Shown piece after piece: positions 48,436 to 57,908 of a stretch of DNA of 64,000 nucleotides (position 1 is its first letter; each line of letters opens with the position of its first letter). This stretch comes from Pseudodesulfovibrio profundus (GTDB lineage: Bacteria; Desulfobacterota; Desulfovibrionia; Desulfovibrionales; Desulfovibrionaceae). Both the position numbers and the translations under genes were made by a program. The DNA is taken from assembly GCF_900217235.1 (NCBI RefSeq), contig NZ_LT907975.1:2393001-2457000 (forward strand), written 5' to 3'. The notes below the pieces were generated by a model, which had not been told where the DNA came from, made no database searches, and saw only the letters and a list, made by a program, of their open reading frames with translations.

Positions 48436-49458
48436 ATGACTCAACAGAAGATAGCCATATATGGATTGACCGGACAGGGGTGTCGACTTGCGCACAAGCT
48501 CGCCCGAGAACTGGGCGGTGCTGTCCACTGTGTGCGACGACATGTCGTCAGCGATGCCGAGCCGTTTGACTCCCTGCCCGAACTGGTGGAGCGGACGTTC
48601 CATGAGTTTGATGCCCATATTTTCGTGGCAGCGGCAGGAATAGTCGTCCGGTGCATCGCTCCGTTGATTCAAAGCAAGTCGAGCGATCCGGCCGTGGTCT
48701 GCATGGATACGGATGGCGCGTTTGTCGTCAGTCTCCTGTCAGGCCATCTGGGCGGTGCCAACGAGTTGGCTGTCCAATGTGCAAATGTCACCGGCGGCCA
48801 GCCTGTGATCACGACCGCCACTGATTCTGCCGGGGTAGTCTCGCTGGATATGCTGGCAAAAGAGAAGAATCTGACCATCGGCAATATTGATCGCGTCAAA
48901 GTCGTCAATGGTGCGCTGCTGGACAAGCGGACCGTGCAGTTGTTCGATCCGTTTGACCGGCTGGGCGTGGACGGTGAACCATTCGTCATGGTTCGGGAGA
49001 AAAAGGAATGGAAACGTGGTGAGCCGGGAGTGTGGGTTTCCGAATACGAGGACTGCCCTGACTCCGGTGCCTTGCGCCTGTATCCCCGATCTCTGATGCT
49101 CGGTATTGGCTGTCGGCGCGGTGTTCCCGAGGAAGAAATCAGCGCTCATATCAGCAACGTGTTCAGTGCCGAAGGGCTTTCCCTGCACAGTATCGGTGGC
49201 GTGGCAAGCGTTGACGCCAAGCAGGATGAACCCGGCCTGCTCGAAACCGCTGCCGACCTCGGGATTGAACTGGTCTTTTATGCCAAGGCGCGCCTTGAAG
49301 AAGTAGAAGCGCCCAATCCATCGGACATGGTGAAAGAGCGCATGGGAATCCCTTCTGTTTCGGAAGCGGCTGCATTGCTTTTGTCCGAAGGAGGACAATT
49401 GGTGGTGGAAAAAACCAAAACAAAATCCGTCACGCTGGCCGTGGCGAGGAGAATATAG
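48436..49458 (+). CDS. cbiG: Cobalt-precorrin-5A hydrolase
   Basis: A 340-residue CbiG that opens the lactone of cobalt-precorrin-5A and releases acetaldehyde in anaerobic cobalamin synthesis. The N-terminal domain begins IAIYGLTGQGCRLA; the central stretch has SLLSGHLGGANELA (about 99-112) and ATDSAGVVSLD. The C-terminal CobE-like domain starts at LGIGCRRGVPEEEI (about 219). ATG with AAGGAG upstream. Its stop abuts the ATG of the next pathway enzyme with no gap. Confidence 0.93.
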   Translation: MTQQKIAIYGLTGQGCRLAHKLARELGGAVHCVRRHVVSDAEPFDSLPELVERTFHEFDAHIFVAAAGIVVRCIAPLIQSKSSDPAVVCMDTDGAFVVSLLSGHLGGANELAVQCANVTGGQPVITTATDSAGVVSLDMLAKEKNLTIGNIDRVKVVNGALLDKRTVQLFDPFDRLGVDGEPFVMVREKKEWKRGEPGVWVSEYEDCPDSGALRLYPRSLMLGIGCRRGVPEEEISAHISNVFSAEGLSLHSIGGVASVDAKQDEPGLLETAADLGIELVFYAKARLEEVEAPNPSDMVKERMGIPSVSEAAALLLSEGGQLVVEKTKTKSVTLAVARRI

Positions 49459-50217
49459 ATGTTGAAAGCCGTGAGCCTTGGGCCTGGAGATCAAAGCCTG
49501 CTGACCCCTGCGGCGCTGGATGCCATCAGGGAAGCCGACGTGGTTGCCGGGTACAAGGGGTATATAGCCCTGATGCCCGAGGAACTGCTCAAGGATAAAG
49601 AGGTTGTCTCCACCGGTATGATGGGCGAAGTGGAACGGGCCAGAGGTGCCATTGAATCCGCACGCTCGGGTAAGAAGACCGTTATGGTCTGCAGCGGTGA
49701 TGCTGGTATCTATGCAATGGCCGGACTGCTGCTCGAAATTCTGGAAGCCGAAGGGCTGCTGGATACGGTTCCCTTTTCCGTGGTCCCCGGTGTGGCTGCG
49801 TTCAATGCTGCTTCGGCTCTGCTGGGCGCTCCGCTCATGCATGATTTTGCTTCCGTCAGCCTCAGCGATTTGCTGACGCCCTGGGAAGTGATCGAAAAGC
49901 GCCTGCGTCTTGCAGCAGAAGCGGATTTCGTCATCTCGCTTTATAACCCCCGGTCCAAGAAACGGAGCGATCACCTGCAAAATGCCTTGGGCATCATCGG
50001 GGAGCACCGCGCTCCCGGGACACCGGTGGGCATTGTCGGTCGCGCTTACCGGGAGGGGCAGGACGTTCGCGTGGTCCGGCTCGATTCCGTGGATGTGCAG
50101 TCCGTGGATATGCAGACCGTATTGATCATAGGCAACTCCGCTACCCGCGTCGCTGGCGATCGGATGCTCACACCTCGTGGCTACCACCGTAAATACGATA
50201 TAAGCCGGGAGTCCTGA
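49459..50217 (+). CDS. cbiH: Precorrin-3B/cobalt-factor III C17-methyltransferase
   Basis: A 252-residue SAM-dependent corrin methyltransferase (CbiH/CobJ). It has the tetrapyrrole-methylase N-terminal motif LGPGDQSLLTPAALDAI, the GDAGIYAMAGLLLEI segment (about 73-87) and the VVPGVAAFNAASALLGAP segment (about 108-125). The C17 methylation and ring contraction it catalyses lie two steps before CbiG in the pathway. It directly follows cbiG, forming a two-gene cobalamin operon. A T-poor hairpin at 50277 may end the transcript. Confidence 0.94.
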   Translation: MLKAVSLGPGDQSLLTPAALDAIREADVVAGYKGYIALMPEELLKDKEVVSTGMMGEVERARGAIESARSGKKTVMVCSGDAGIYAMAGLLLEILEAEGLLDTVPFSVVPGVAAFNAASALLGAPLMHDFASVSLSDLLTPWEVIEKRLRLAAEADFVISLYNPRSKKRSDHLQNALGIIGEHRAPGTPVGIVGRAYREGQDVRVVRLDSVDVQSVDMQTVLIIGNSATRVAGDRMLTPRGYHRKYDISRES

Positions 50218-50276
50218 TACAATCGTACACTCTTGAGCCCTCCTGTTGGGCTGCCGAGCCATATGCTTTTATCGAG

Positions 50277-50320
50277 AAGGGCGAGCAGTTGTCGTGACTG
50301 CTCGCTCTTGATTATTTGTT
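50277..50320 (+). terminator. Terminator-like hairpin after cbiH
   Basis: AAGGGCGAGCAGT pairs with ACTGCTCGCTCTT (one G-T pair), followed by the broken T-run GATTATTTGTT. Confidence 0.6.
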
Positions 50321-50828
50321 GTGACTGCGGGTGAAACGAGTGCAAGGTCGCAGTTTTTTCGTGTCAGAAGGTTTGAACACGGATGGACCGAAAATTATAG
50401 CGCGAAATCAAAGTGATGATTGCCGTCTATGGTTCAGTAGCGGCAGCACGGTTCCGTTAGTGTCTAGTCGAAAGAAGCACAATCAGGATTGCCGAATAAA
50501 AGTCAATATTCGTGGCAGAATATGTGTTGATTGTTCGGAAATGCGATTGGCAGGCGGCTCGACCTGCGGGGGTGGCTTTCGAGCAAAACACGGTTTGTTG
50601 GTGCCGGATCGTTGGATTGGAGGGTGGTATATAGGGCCTCTTCTTGTAAATATTTTCACAATCAGCATGATTTCTTCAAAATCACCCTTGCATTGAGCGG
50701 TGATATTCAGGTAAAAGCAAGCGTCTACGATGGCATTCCCTGTCTTGACAGGGGACGGATACTTTTCTATCCCGCTATTGTAGAGAGTGTGACAGTTTAT
50801 TTTCATGCAACAGGAGGAAGAAGGTACA
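50321..50828. other. About 500-base leader region before cytochrome c3
   Basis: No supported gene. Highly expressed cytochrome c3 genes often have long upstream regions with a promoter and an untranslated leader. I could not identify a specific operator. The ribosome-binding site at the end (AGGAGGAAGAAGG) is very strong. Confidence 0.5.
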
Positions 50829-51239
50829 ATGAAAAAATCACTGATGATCAGCCTGATGGTTGCCGCTCTGGTATGCGTTTTCGCGCTGCCTGCCGTTATC
50901 GCCGGTAATGCTCCCGCAGATAACATGGTTCTGAAGGCCCCTGAGGGTGTCGACATGAAGAAATCCCCCGTGGATTTCCCCCACAAACAGCACGTTGACG
51001 CTAAAGTTGACTGTATGACCTGCCACCACACGGCAAAGTCCCAGGACGCCATCGGCGGTTGCTCCGTTGAAGGTTGCCACACCGATGCTTCCAAGGGCGC
51101 CAAGCGCGATCCTAAGGGCTTCTACCAGGCTTTCCACAGCAAGAAGTCTGACGCTTCCTGCCTCGGCTGCCACAAGAAGCTGAAGAAAGAAGGCAAGGAA
51201 GTTCCCGTGTCTTGTAAGGATTGCCACCCGAAGAACTAA
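50829..51239 (+). CDS. Tetraheme cytochrome c3 (class III), periplasmic
   Basis: A 136-residue precursor. A Sec signal peptide (about 1-25) is followed by a small Lys-rich heme protein. Heme motifs are CMTCHH, CSVEGCH (CX4CH), CLGCH and CKDCH; extra His in FPHKQH and FHSKK supply axial ligands. Cytochrome c3 is the main periplasmic electron partner of hydrogenases and formate dehydrogenases in sulfate reducers. The fourth motif is CX2CH, whereas many type I c3 proteins have CX4CH there. ATG with a strong AGGAGG site and a strong terminator after. Monocistronic. Confidence 0.95.
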   Translation: MKKSLMISLMVAALVCVFALPAVIAGNAPADNMVLKAPEGVDMKKSPVDFPHKQHVDAKVDCMTCHHTAKSQDAIGGCSVEGCHTDASKGAKRDPKGFYQAFHSKKSDASCLGCHKKLKKEGKEVPVSCKDCHPKN

Positions 51240-51255
51240 TTCGTTAGGGTAAGTT

Positions 51256-51288
51256 AAGGGGGGCTGGACGACAGTCCCCCTTTTTTTT
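51256..51288 (+). terminator. Intrinsic terminator after cytochrome c3
   Basis: AGGGGG-G-CTG pairs with CAG-T-CCCCCT, followed by T8. Confidence 0.9.
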
Positions 51289-51312
51289 CAACTGCTCCCC
51301 CCGGAGGAAACC

Positions 51313-52761
51313 ATGACCCCGGCACCACCGCCTCCTTCCAAAGACGACGATCTGGATGTTGCTGACATCCTGAATCAGGGATCTCCCGAGCACGAAGGAT
51401 TTGATCCGGACAGTCTTGATTCGGATTTCGAGCAGGAACTGGAAGACCTGTTTGCCGACGACCTGGAAGAAGACTCCGCTGCAGCTCAGGAAGCAGAAGC
51501 GGATGAGCCTATTATGCTCGATGACCTAGTCGAGGCTGACGAAGAGCCGGAAATGGATGATGAAGCCGCTGCCCTGGAGGAAATTGTACAGGGGGCCGGC
51601 GACGATGATGACATGATCGTCCTCGAAGATGTGGTTGAAGACGACGCTCTGCCTGATGAAGGCGAGTTGGAATCGACACCTGCATCGGACATTTCTGAAG
51701 ACGATGACGTCATGGTCCTGGTTGAAGAGATCGCCGAAGATGATGAGCCGGAAGTGGCCGCTGATGATTCGGACGAGGATGTCATCGTTCTGGACGATCT
51801 GGTCGAAGAGACCGAAAATGATATTTCACAGGCTGCGGACGAGGATGACGCTGTCGATCTTGACGCGTTGCTCGAAGCCGCAACCGGCGACACCGATGCA
51901 GAGACCGTCGAGGAGGCGGAAGCAGTAGAGGGTGTCGAAGCTTCTGAACCGGACGAGGCAGATGAGGATGACGCCATTCTGCTGGACGATCTGGTGGAGG
52001 AAGTGACCGAAGCAGAACCGGATGATAATGCCGAGTTGCTGGAAGACCTCGCTGAAGAGGTTCCCCTGGCCGTTGATGAAGCCGCGGAAGAGTCGGTTGA
52101 CCATGGGGAAGCCGTGGCCGCTGCCGCCGCAGACATGGTTGAAGAAATGGCAGAAGATGTGTCGGACGAGGATGAGATCATCACCCTTGAAGATGAAGAC
52201 ATGGTGGACGCTTCGTTGGCCGAAGAGCCGGAAACGGACGTTCCCGTGGAAGATGCCGTGACCGAAGCGGATATCGAACTCCTGATGGATGAACCGGAAG
52301 GAGATGCTCCTGCTGAGGAATCCGGCAATGGTGAGTTTGACGATCTTGACGACAGCGATCTCACCGAGTTGGCAGGCATCGACAAGCTCGAAGAAGACGA
52401 CATGGACGACATGGACAGTCTCCTTGATGCCGTGGATGTCTCTGATATCGATGTCGCCGAAAGCCAGGACGATCTGGAAATGGCTGATGTCGACATGGAC
52501 GGTATGCTCGATGACGACGCTGAGTCGCAGGCCACTGCTGAGACCAAGGATGTTGATGTCGATCAACAGCTTGTTGACGTGAGAAGCGAGGCTTCGCAAA
52601 CCGTTGTCGCTGAATTGCAGGGCAAGGTAGCCATGCTCGAATCCCGCGTGGCGGAGTTGGAAAATCGTCTGCGCGAGGAAATCGCCCAACTGGTACCGGC
52701 GGAAGCCGCCCGTATTATTCGCGAAGAAATTTCCGCTCTGGCGGAAGAGATGGACGACTAA
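51313..52761 (+). CDS. Very acidic repeat protein with C-terminal coiled-coil/helical module
   Basis: A 482-residue protein with no signal peptide, extremely rich in Asp, Glu and Ala. Degenerate copies of an (I/V)x-L-(D/E)-D-L-V-E-E-type motif recur through ~70-380: MLDDLVEADEE, VLEDVVEDD, VLDDLVEETE, LLDDLVEEVTE, LLEDLAEEVP. The C-terminal ~65 residues change character: a heptad coiled coil (VAMLESRVAELENRLREE), then AEAARIIREEISALAEEMDD. The overall plan (disordered acidic body plus short helical C-terminal module) recalls PopZ-type scaffold proteins, but no homology is proven. Start at 51313 with GGAGG upstream. Monocistronic with a strong terminator. A regulator or organiser is the best guess. 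Confidence 0.75.
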   Translation: MTPAPPPPSKDDDLDVADILNQGSPEHEGFDPDSLDSDFEQELEDLFADDLEEDSAAAQEAEADEPIMLDDLVEADEEPEMDDEAAALEEIVQGAGDDDDMIVLEDVVEDDALPDEGELESTPASDISEDDDVMVLVEEIAEDDEPEVAADDSDEDVIVLDDLVEETENDISQAADEDDAVDLDALLEAATGDTDAETVEEAEAVEGVEASEPDEADEDDAILLDDLVEEVTEAEPDDNAELLEDLAEEVPLAVDEAAEESVDHGEAVAAAAADMVEEMAEDVSDEDEIITLEDEDMVDASLAEEPETDVPVEDAVTEADIELLMDEPEGDAPAEESGNGEFDDLDDSDLTELAGIDKLEEDDMDDMDSLLDAVDVSDIDVAESQDDLEMADVDMDGMLDDDAESQATAETKDVDVDQQLVDVRSEASQTVVAELQGKVAMLESRVAELENRLREEIAQLVPAEAARIIREEISALAEEMDD

Positions 52762-52781
52762 AACCGGTCTCGAATGATTTC

Positions 52782-52819
52782 AAAAGCCCGCCCTCGTATC
52801 ACGAGGGTGGGCTTTTTTT
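52782..52819. terminator. Bidirectional terminator after the acidic protein gene
   Basis: A 15-base stem (AAAAGCCCGCCCTCG with CGAGGGTGGGCTTTT) with a 5-base loop and T7. It serves this gene and the convergent pgl. Confidence 0.93.
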
Positions 52820-52846
52820 GTGAAGGTCAAAGTCGGAGCGCAGTAA

Positions 52847-53572
52847 TCAATCAGCGTTCTTGAACGCTGCCTTGTCGAGGTACCACAGCGTGGACTGGGC
52901 ATTGATTCGGGCAGCAGGATAGCGTTCATCGGCCGTTGGATCATTCAGTATCTCATCCATTACTGCCTGTTTGTCCTTTCCGGCCACGAGAAAGAGAGCA
53001 GTTCGGGCATTGTTCAGCAATGGGAATGTCATGGTCACCCGATCCACTGCCGGGTTGGCAGGCGGGTTTATGACAGGCACTACCCACCCTGTGGCATCAA
53101 GGGCTTCGGTTCCTGGGAACAGTGACGCCGTGTGGCCGTCGCTCCCCATCCCCTGTAGAACCAGATCGAACTGCGGCAACGGGGCTTCTCCGAATACACG
53201 CACCATATCCCCCTGCATGACCAGTGCAGCTTGCTCCGCACCTCGTTCGCCAAGTATTCGATAGACATTGGCATCAGGAATGGAAACACGGCTCAGCAGG
53301 GCCTCTCGTGTCATGCGGTAGTTGGACCATTCATGGTCGGGCGGTACGGCCCGATCATCGCCCCAGAAGATAAACGTTCTGTCCCATGGGACTCGGTTCA
53401 TGTTTTTTGATTCGGCGAGTAACTCAAACATTCGCCGTGGAGTGGAGCCACCGGAGAGCGCCACAACAAAGCGGCCGTGTCTGTCTACGGCTTCGTTCGC
53501 CAGTTCGATGAAGGTTTCTGCCGCGTTGAAGCTCAATTCGTCAAGGGTGTCGAATATCATGAAGTTGGCCAT
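52847..53572 (-). CDS. pgl: 6-phosphogluconolactonase
   Basis: A 241-residue enzyme of the SugarP_isomerase/DevB type that hydrolyses 6-phosphogluconolactone. It has ALSGGSTPRRMFELLA (about 39-54), FIFWGDDRAVPPDHEWSNY (about 68-86, the family's phosphate-binding loop) and LQGMGSDGHTASLFPG (about 139-154). It is the third gene of the leftward gnd-zwf-pgl unit, 10 bases after zwf. Confidence 0.94.
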   Translation of the reverse strand: MANFMIFDTLDELSFNAAETFIELANEAVDRHGRFVVALSGGSTPRRMFELLAESKNMNRVPWDRTFIFWGDDRAVPPDHEWSNYRMTREALLSRVSIPDANVYRILGERGAEQAALVMQGDMVRVFGEAPLPQFDLVLQGMGSDGHTASLFPGTEALDATGWVVPVINPPANPAVDRVTMTFPLLNNARTALFLVAGKDKQAVMDEILNDPTADERYPAARINAQSTLWYLDKAAFKNAD

Positions 53573-53582
53573 GGTGCCTCCC

Positions 53583-55070
53583 TTAGACTATCCAGCCGCT
53601 TCTGGCTCGTTTCGGGCCGTCGGTTCCAGCCTTGTACAGGTGGAGTCGGTCGGCTGTGTCCGGGCAGTCGCATTCGGTCAAAACCGGAGTAAGAAACTCC
53701 CAGCAGAGGTCAACACTGTCCTGACGCCAGAAGAGCGTGTGGTCGCCCATCAGCACGTCGAGCAGCACCTTCTCGTAATCCGTGAAGCGCTGTTTCTTTC
53801 CTTCGGAATAGTCGAACTTCATGGTGACATTGCGCAGGCACATGCCCGGCCCGGGTGATTTGGCCTGGAAGGCCAACCGGACTTCCTCTTCAGGATGAAT
53901 GGAGAGTGTCAGCGAGTTGGTAGTGATGTGCTCGCCGAGGATATTGCGGTACATGGAATGCGGCACTTCCTTGAACTGGACCGTGATATCCGTACGTTTG
54001 GTGGACATGCGTTTGCCCGAGGTGATGTAAAAAGGCACGCCCTGCCAGCGCCAGTTATCGATGTAGACCTTCATGGCGGCAAAGGTCGGGGTGGCTGAAT
54101 CGGGCTGAACATCCGGTTCCTTGACGTAGGAAGGCACGGATTTGCCGTCGATCATGCCTGCGGCGTACTGGCCCAGAATGAGGTGGTTGTCGAGGTCATC
54201 CATGGGGAATGGGCGCAGGGAACGGTAGATTTTCGCCTTTTCGTCGCGGATGCGATCGGCCTGATAAATGGAGGGCGGCTCCATGGCCACCAGCGACATC
54301 AGTTGCATCATGTGGTTCTGGAACATGTCACGCAGCACGCCGGTTTGATCGTAAAACCCTGCTCGATGCTCGACGCCGAGGGATTCGGCTGCCGTGATGT
54401 GAACGGATTGAATGAACTGTCGGTTCCAGATCGGCTCGAAAATAGCGTTGGCAAACCGGAACATCAGCATATTCTGAACGGTTTCCTTGGCCAGATAATG
54501 ATCGATGCGGAATATCTGGTTTTCCTTGAAACCTTCCCGAAGCGCTTCGTTCAATGACTTGGAGCTCTCAAGGTCGTGGCCAAACGGCTTTTCGACTACC
54601 AGTCGAACCCAGTTGTCTTTTTCATGGGCCAATCCGACATGGGCCAGCGACTGACCGATATGTTCGTAAACCACAGGTGGTACGGCCAGATGGAAGAGTC
54701 GATTGCCGCCGGTTCCGGCTTCGGATTCCATTGTCTTAATGTATCCGGCCAGATTGGTGAAGGTCCCGATGTCATTATAGTCAACACTTCGGTAGTGCAG
54801 ATGCTGGGCAAAGTCGTCCCAGCAGGCCATGTCCATGCCGTTGTCTTCGATGATATGGCGAATGTGCTCCCGGAATTCCTCGTCCGTCTGTTTGGTGCGA
54901 GAAACACCGATGACCAGACACGGAGTCGGCATGCGGCCCGAGCAGCGCAGGGCATAGAGCGAGGGGAGGATTTTGCGTGAAGCGAGATCGCCCGTGGCTC
55001 CGAAGATGATGATGGAGCACGGGTCATCCGGCTTATTGTAGGTGCAGGTGGAGTCGGTATCGGCCATCAT
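53583..55070 (-). CDS. zwf: Glucose-6-phosphate dehydrogenase
   Basis: A 495-residue enzyme oxidising glucose-6-phosphate to the lactone. The Rossmann motif [12 protein letters not shown] is at about 24-35. The substrate-binding [13 protein letters not shown] (about 197-209, with its conserved His and Lys) and the [11 protein letters not shown] segment are intact. It lies between gnd (5-base gap) and pgl (10-base gap), in the order of the oxidative pentose phosphate steps by function if not by position. Confidence 0.96.
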   Translation of the reverse strand: MMADTDSTCTYNKPDDPCSIIIFGATGDLASRKILPSLYALRCSGRMPTPCLVIGVSRTKQTDEEFREHIRHIIEDNGMDMACWDDFAQHLHYRSVDYNDIGTFTNLAGYIKTMESEAGTGGNRLFHLAVPPVVYEHIGQSLAHVGLAHEKDNWVRLVVEKPFGHDLESSKSLNEALREGFKENQIFRIDHYLAKETVQNMLMFRFANAIFEPIWNRQFIQSVHITAAESLGVEHRAGFYDQTGVLRDMFQNHMMQLMSLVAMEPPSIYQADRIRDEKAKIYRSLRPFPMDDLDNHLILGQYAAGMIDGKSVPSYVKEPDVQPDSATPTFAAMKVYIDNWRWQGVPFYITSGKRMSTKRTDITVQFKEVPHSMYRNILGEHITTNSLTLSIHPEEEVRLAFQAKSPGPGMCLRNVTMKFDYSEGKKQRFTDYEKVLLDVLMGDHTLFWRQDSVDLCWEFLTPVLTECDCPDTADRLHLYKAGTDGPKRARSGWIV

Positions 55071-55075
55071 TGCTC

Positions 55076-55984
55076 TTATTCCTCCGAAGTCTTGACTGCG
55101 TGGCCGCCGAATTCACGTCGCAGGGCGGCCAGTACGCGGTTGCGGAAATCATTGGGACGGCGCGAAGCGAATCGTTCCATCAGCGCCGATGTCAAAACCG
55201 GTGCGGGGGTACTGGTCTCGATGGCCTGCATGACGGTCCACCGCCCTTCGCCGGAATCCTCGACATACCCTTCGATATCATCGAGGCGGCTGTTCTTTTC
55301 AAAGGCGTCGCCAGCCAGTTCTAGGAGCCAGGAACGGATGACGCTGCCCTGATTCCAGAGGTGGGAAAGTTCGGCAAAGTCGATGTTTTCACCGAAATCC
55401 GAATCCTCGATGAGAGCGAATCCCTCGGCGTAGGCCTGCATCATGCCGTACTCGATGCCGTTGTGGATCATCTTGATGAAATGCCCGGAGCCGACAGGGC
55501 CGCAATGGAGATACCCTTCCTTGGGTGCCAGGGCCTTGAAAATGGGTTCGAGGCGGCGGAATGCGTCTGTGGGACCGCCAACCATGGTGCAGTAGCCGAT
55601 CTCCAGTCCCCAGATACCACCGGAAACCCCGGCGTCGAGATACTGTATGTCTTTTTCGGCCAGAAACTCCCCGTGTCGGATGTCGTCCTTGTAATAGGAG
55701 TTGCCGCCTTCGATGATGGTGTCACCGGGCGAGAGGAGATCGGCGAGGGCTTCGATGGTGGATCGGGTGGCTTCTCCTGCCGGAAGCATGCACCAGACCG
55801 TTCTGGGCGGCTCCAGATTTTCGACCACTTCGGCTAACGAGTGAACCCCGGTGCCCCCTTCCTCGATAAGGGTTTCCACCGCATCGGCACTCCGGTTGTA
55901 TCCGACAACGTCGATATCGTGCTGCATCAACCTGCGGGCCATGTTCAATCCCATGCGGCCTAAGCCTACCATTCCGATTCGCAT
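55076..55984 (-). CDS. gnd: 6-phosphogluconate dehydrogenase, short form
   Basis: A 302-residue enzyme that decarboxylates 6-phosphogluconate to ribulose-5-phosphate. The Rossmann start is [15 protein letters not shown], the substrate loop [15 protein letters not shown] (about 117-131) and the catalytic [13 protein letters not shown] (about 167-179, Lys and His). It is the short, dimeric-type enzyme of ~300 residues, not the ~470-residue E. coli form. The strand-2 end reads GYNRSADAV; Asn-Arg-Ser there favours NADP. ATG at 55982-55984 has AGGAAAG upstream; a farther ATG is less likely. First gene of the unit. Confidence 0.93.
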   Translation of the reverse strand: MRIGMVGLGRMGLNMARRLMQHDIDVVGYNRSADAVETLIEEGGTGVHSLAEVVENLEPPRTVWCMLPAGEATRSTIEALADLLSPGDTIIEGGNSYYKDDIRHGEFLAEKDIQYLDAGVSGGIWGLEIGYCTMVGGPTDAFRRLEPIFKALAPKEGYLHCGPVGSGHFIKMIHNGIEYGMMQAYAEGFALIEDSDFGENIDFAELSHLWNQGSVIRSWLLELAGDAFEKNSRLDDIEGYVEDSGEGRWTVMQAIETSTPAPVLTSALMERFASRRPNDFRNRVLAALRREFGGHAVKTSEE

Positions 55985-56142
55985 ATCTTTCCTCGCTTCT
56001 TGGTTCAGTATACGGCTGGACACAATACTCAGTCTTCATTCGCATAGCACAACCCTGCATGCGTTGGAAAAGCTTTCATTGATTTATAATGGGGCTTTAC
56101 TCATAGTGGACAGATGGAAAAATCCGATGAAGGGAGCATGCC

Positions 56143-56871
56143 ATGCTGGAAGGACTCTGGACTCTTGAGAATGCCATCGCCCTGGTGACCCTTGCCGGGC
56201 TGGAGATCGTGCTTGGGATCGATAACATCGTCTTTGTCGTGGTGGTCACCAACAAACTGCCCGAGGCGTCCCGCAAGACTGCGCGTCGGCTGGGCATCGG
56301 GTTGGCCATGGTCACGCGCATCGCCCTGCTGATGGTCATTTCCATGATCATGGGGCTGACCGCGCCACTCTTTACCGTGTTTGAACACACGGTTTCCGGG
56401 CGCGACATCGTGCTGCTTGCCGGTGGGCTGTTCCTGCTGGCCAAGGCGACTCATGAGATACACGACAAGCTGGAAGAGCCGAGCAAGCTGCCGGAGAAAA
56501 TCCAGAAAAGCTACTCCTACGTCGGGGCCATCATCCAGATACTGCTGTTGGATCTGGTCTTCTCACTGGATTCGGTCATCACGGCCGTGGGTATGGTTCA
56601 GCGAGTCGAGGTCATGATCGCGGCCATTGTCATTGCCGTGCTGGTGATGCTGCTCTTTGCCGGACCTGTCAGCGAATTTGTCACCCGCCATCCGACGGTT
56701 CAGATGCTCGCCTTTTCATTTCTGCTGCTGGTGGGGATATTCCTCATGGCCGAGGGCATGCACAAGCATATCGACCGCGGCTACATCTACTTTGCCATGG
56801 CTTTTTCATTGGGCGTGGAGTTCCTCAACCTGCGTATGAAGAAGATACGAGGCGGCGAAGCCAATACATAG
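56143..56871 (+). CDS. TerC family membrane protein
   Basis: A 242-residue protein with about seven membrane helices. The family motifs LEIVLGIDNIVFVVVV (about 19-34) and LDLVFSLDSVITAVG (about 136-150) place conserved Asp residues in the membrane. TerC relatives act in metal ion (often manganese) export or metalation of exported proteins. No manganese riboswitch is visible in the short leader. ATG with AAGGGAGC upstream. Convergent with the DMT transporter gene. Confidence 0.92.
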   Translation: MLEGLWTLENAIALVTLAGLEIVLGIDNIVFVVVVTNKLPEASRKTARRLGIGLAMVTRIALLMVISMIMGLTAPLFTVFEHTVSGRDIVLLAGGLFLLAKATHEIHDKLEEPSKLPEKIQKSYSYVGAIIQILLLDLVFSLDSVITAVGMVQRVEVMIAAIVIAVLVMLLFAGPVSEFVTRHPTVQMLAFSFLLLVGIFLMAEGMHKHIDRGYIYFAMAFSLGVEFLNLRMKKIRGGEANT

Positions 56872-56920
56872 TCACCACTCTCAGGGAGCGGGACAGCCTA
56901 TGGGGTGGCGCTTGAAGGCG

Positions 56921-57832
56921 CTATGGTCGCAACTGGCTGAATATCATGCCTGTCAACATCAGGCCGCAACCGATCATCGCTCTGACGGTCAGCAACTCGT
57001 TGAGGAAGAAATAACCACCGATGGCGGCGAAGACTGACTCAAGGCTGAGAATGATGGCGGCGTGGGCCGGTTGCGCATCGCGTTGGGCCACGACCTGCAA
57101 TGTATAGGCAACACCGACGGACATGAGGCCACCATACAGGATAGGCATGGCGGCATCCTGTATGCCTGCCCAGGCGATATCTTCGGTCAGCAGGGAGCCG
57201 ATGAAACTGAGCACGGCGCAGGCGAAAAACTGTACGGTGGAAAGTTTGACTGCATCCACCGCATCCATGCCGGGGGACAGCTTGCCGATGATCAGCACAT
57301 GACCGGCCCAGAACAGGGCGCCGATGAGGATGAGCAGATCGCCAAAGGAGATGGTCAACTCGGCAGTGAAGGAGAGCAGGTACATGCCGATGACGGCCAG
57401 TCCTGCACCGACCCATGTTCCCAGTCCGGGCTTCTGGGCCAGCATCAGCCCGAAAAGAGGAACGAAAACAACGTAGAGCCCTGTGATGAATCCGGCCTTG
57501 CCTGCCGTGGAAGCCTCGAAGCCGAACTCTGCCAGTTGCGGTCCGGCCAGCCCGATCTGTTGCAGGGTGGCACCGCAGAACAGGGCCAGCCCGAGCAGTC
57601 CGCCGCCGATGAACAGTCGCTTGTTGTCCGTAGCCTGAAAGCCGGGAGCCCTTCCCTTTTGCATGCGATACGTAAGCGGAAGCAGGGCAAGCGCTCCGAT
57701 GGCGAAGCGAACGGCATTGAAGGTCAGCGGGCCGACATGATCCATGCCCACACGCTGCGCCACAAAGGCGAAACCCCAGATGGCAGCGGTGGTGAAGAGC
57801 AGGATATCTGCCCTAAGGGTACGGGTATTCAC
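56921..57832 (-). CDS. DMT superfamily (EamA) transporter
   Basis: A 303-residue protein with ten predicted membrane helices in two EamA repeats (about 5-145 and 155-300). The start is IWGFAFVAQRVGMDHVGPL, typical of RhaT/EamA exporters. Start codon GTG at 57830-57832 with GAGAG upstream. Substrates of this family are diverse (amino acids, metabolites) and cannot be predicted here. The cupin gene next to it on the same strand lies 76 bases upstream. Confidence 0.9.
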   Translation of the reverse strand: MNTRTLRADILLFTTAAIWGFAFVAQRVGMDHVGPLTFNAVRFAIGALALLPLTYRMQKGRAPGFQATDNKRLFIGGGLLGLALFCGATLQQIGLAGPQLAEFGFEASTAGKAGFITGLYVVFVPLFGLMLAQKPGLGTWVGAGLAVIGMYLLSFTAELTISFGDLLILIGALFWAGHVLIIGKLSPGMDAVDAVKLSTVQFFACAVLSFIGSLLTEDIAWAGIQDAAMPILYGGLMSVGVAYTLQVVAQRDAQPAHAAIILSLESVFAAIGGYFFLNELLTVRAMIGCGLMLTGMIFSQLRP

Positions 57833-57908
57833 AGGTATTCTCTCCTCTCATAAAGAGCATACCGTGTACTGTATTCCCTCATTGCGGGCAAGTTTTAGTG
57901 AAAAAAGG

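Noticed and set aside
51486-52547. Ser-rich minus-strand frame opposite the acidic protein
   Set aside because: Poly-Ser arises from complementing GAT/GAA-rich codons; the plus-strand frame has a start site and terminator.
56050-56142. Manganese (yybP-ykoY) riboswitch before the terC gene
   Set aside because: The leader is short and lacks the conserved paired loop sequences.
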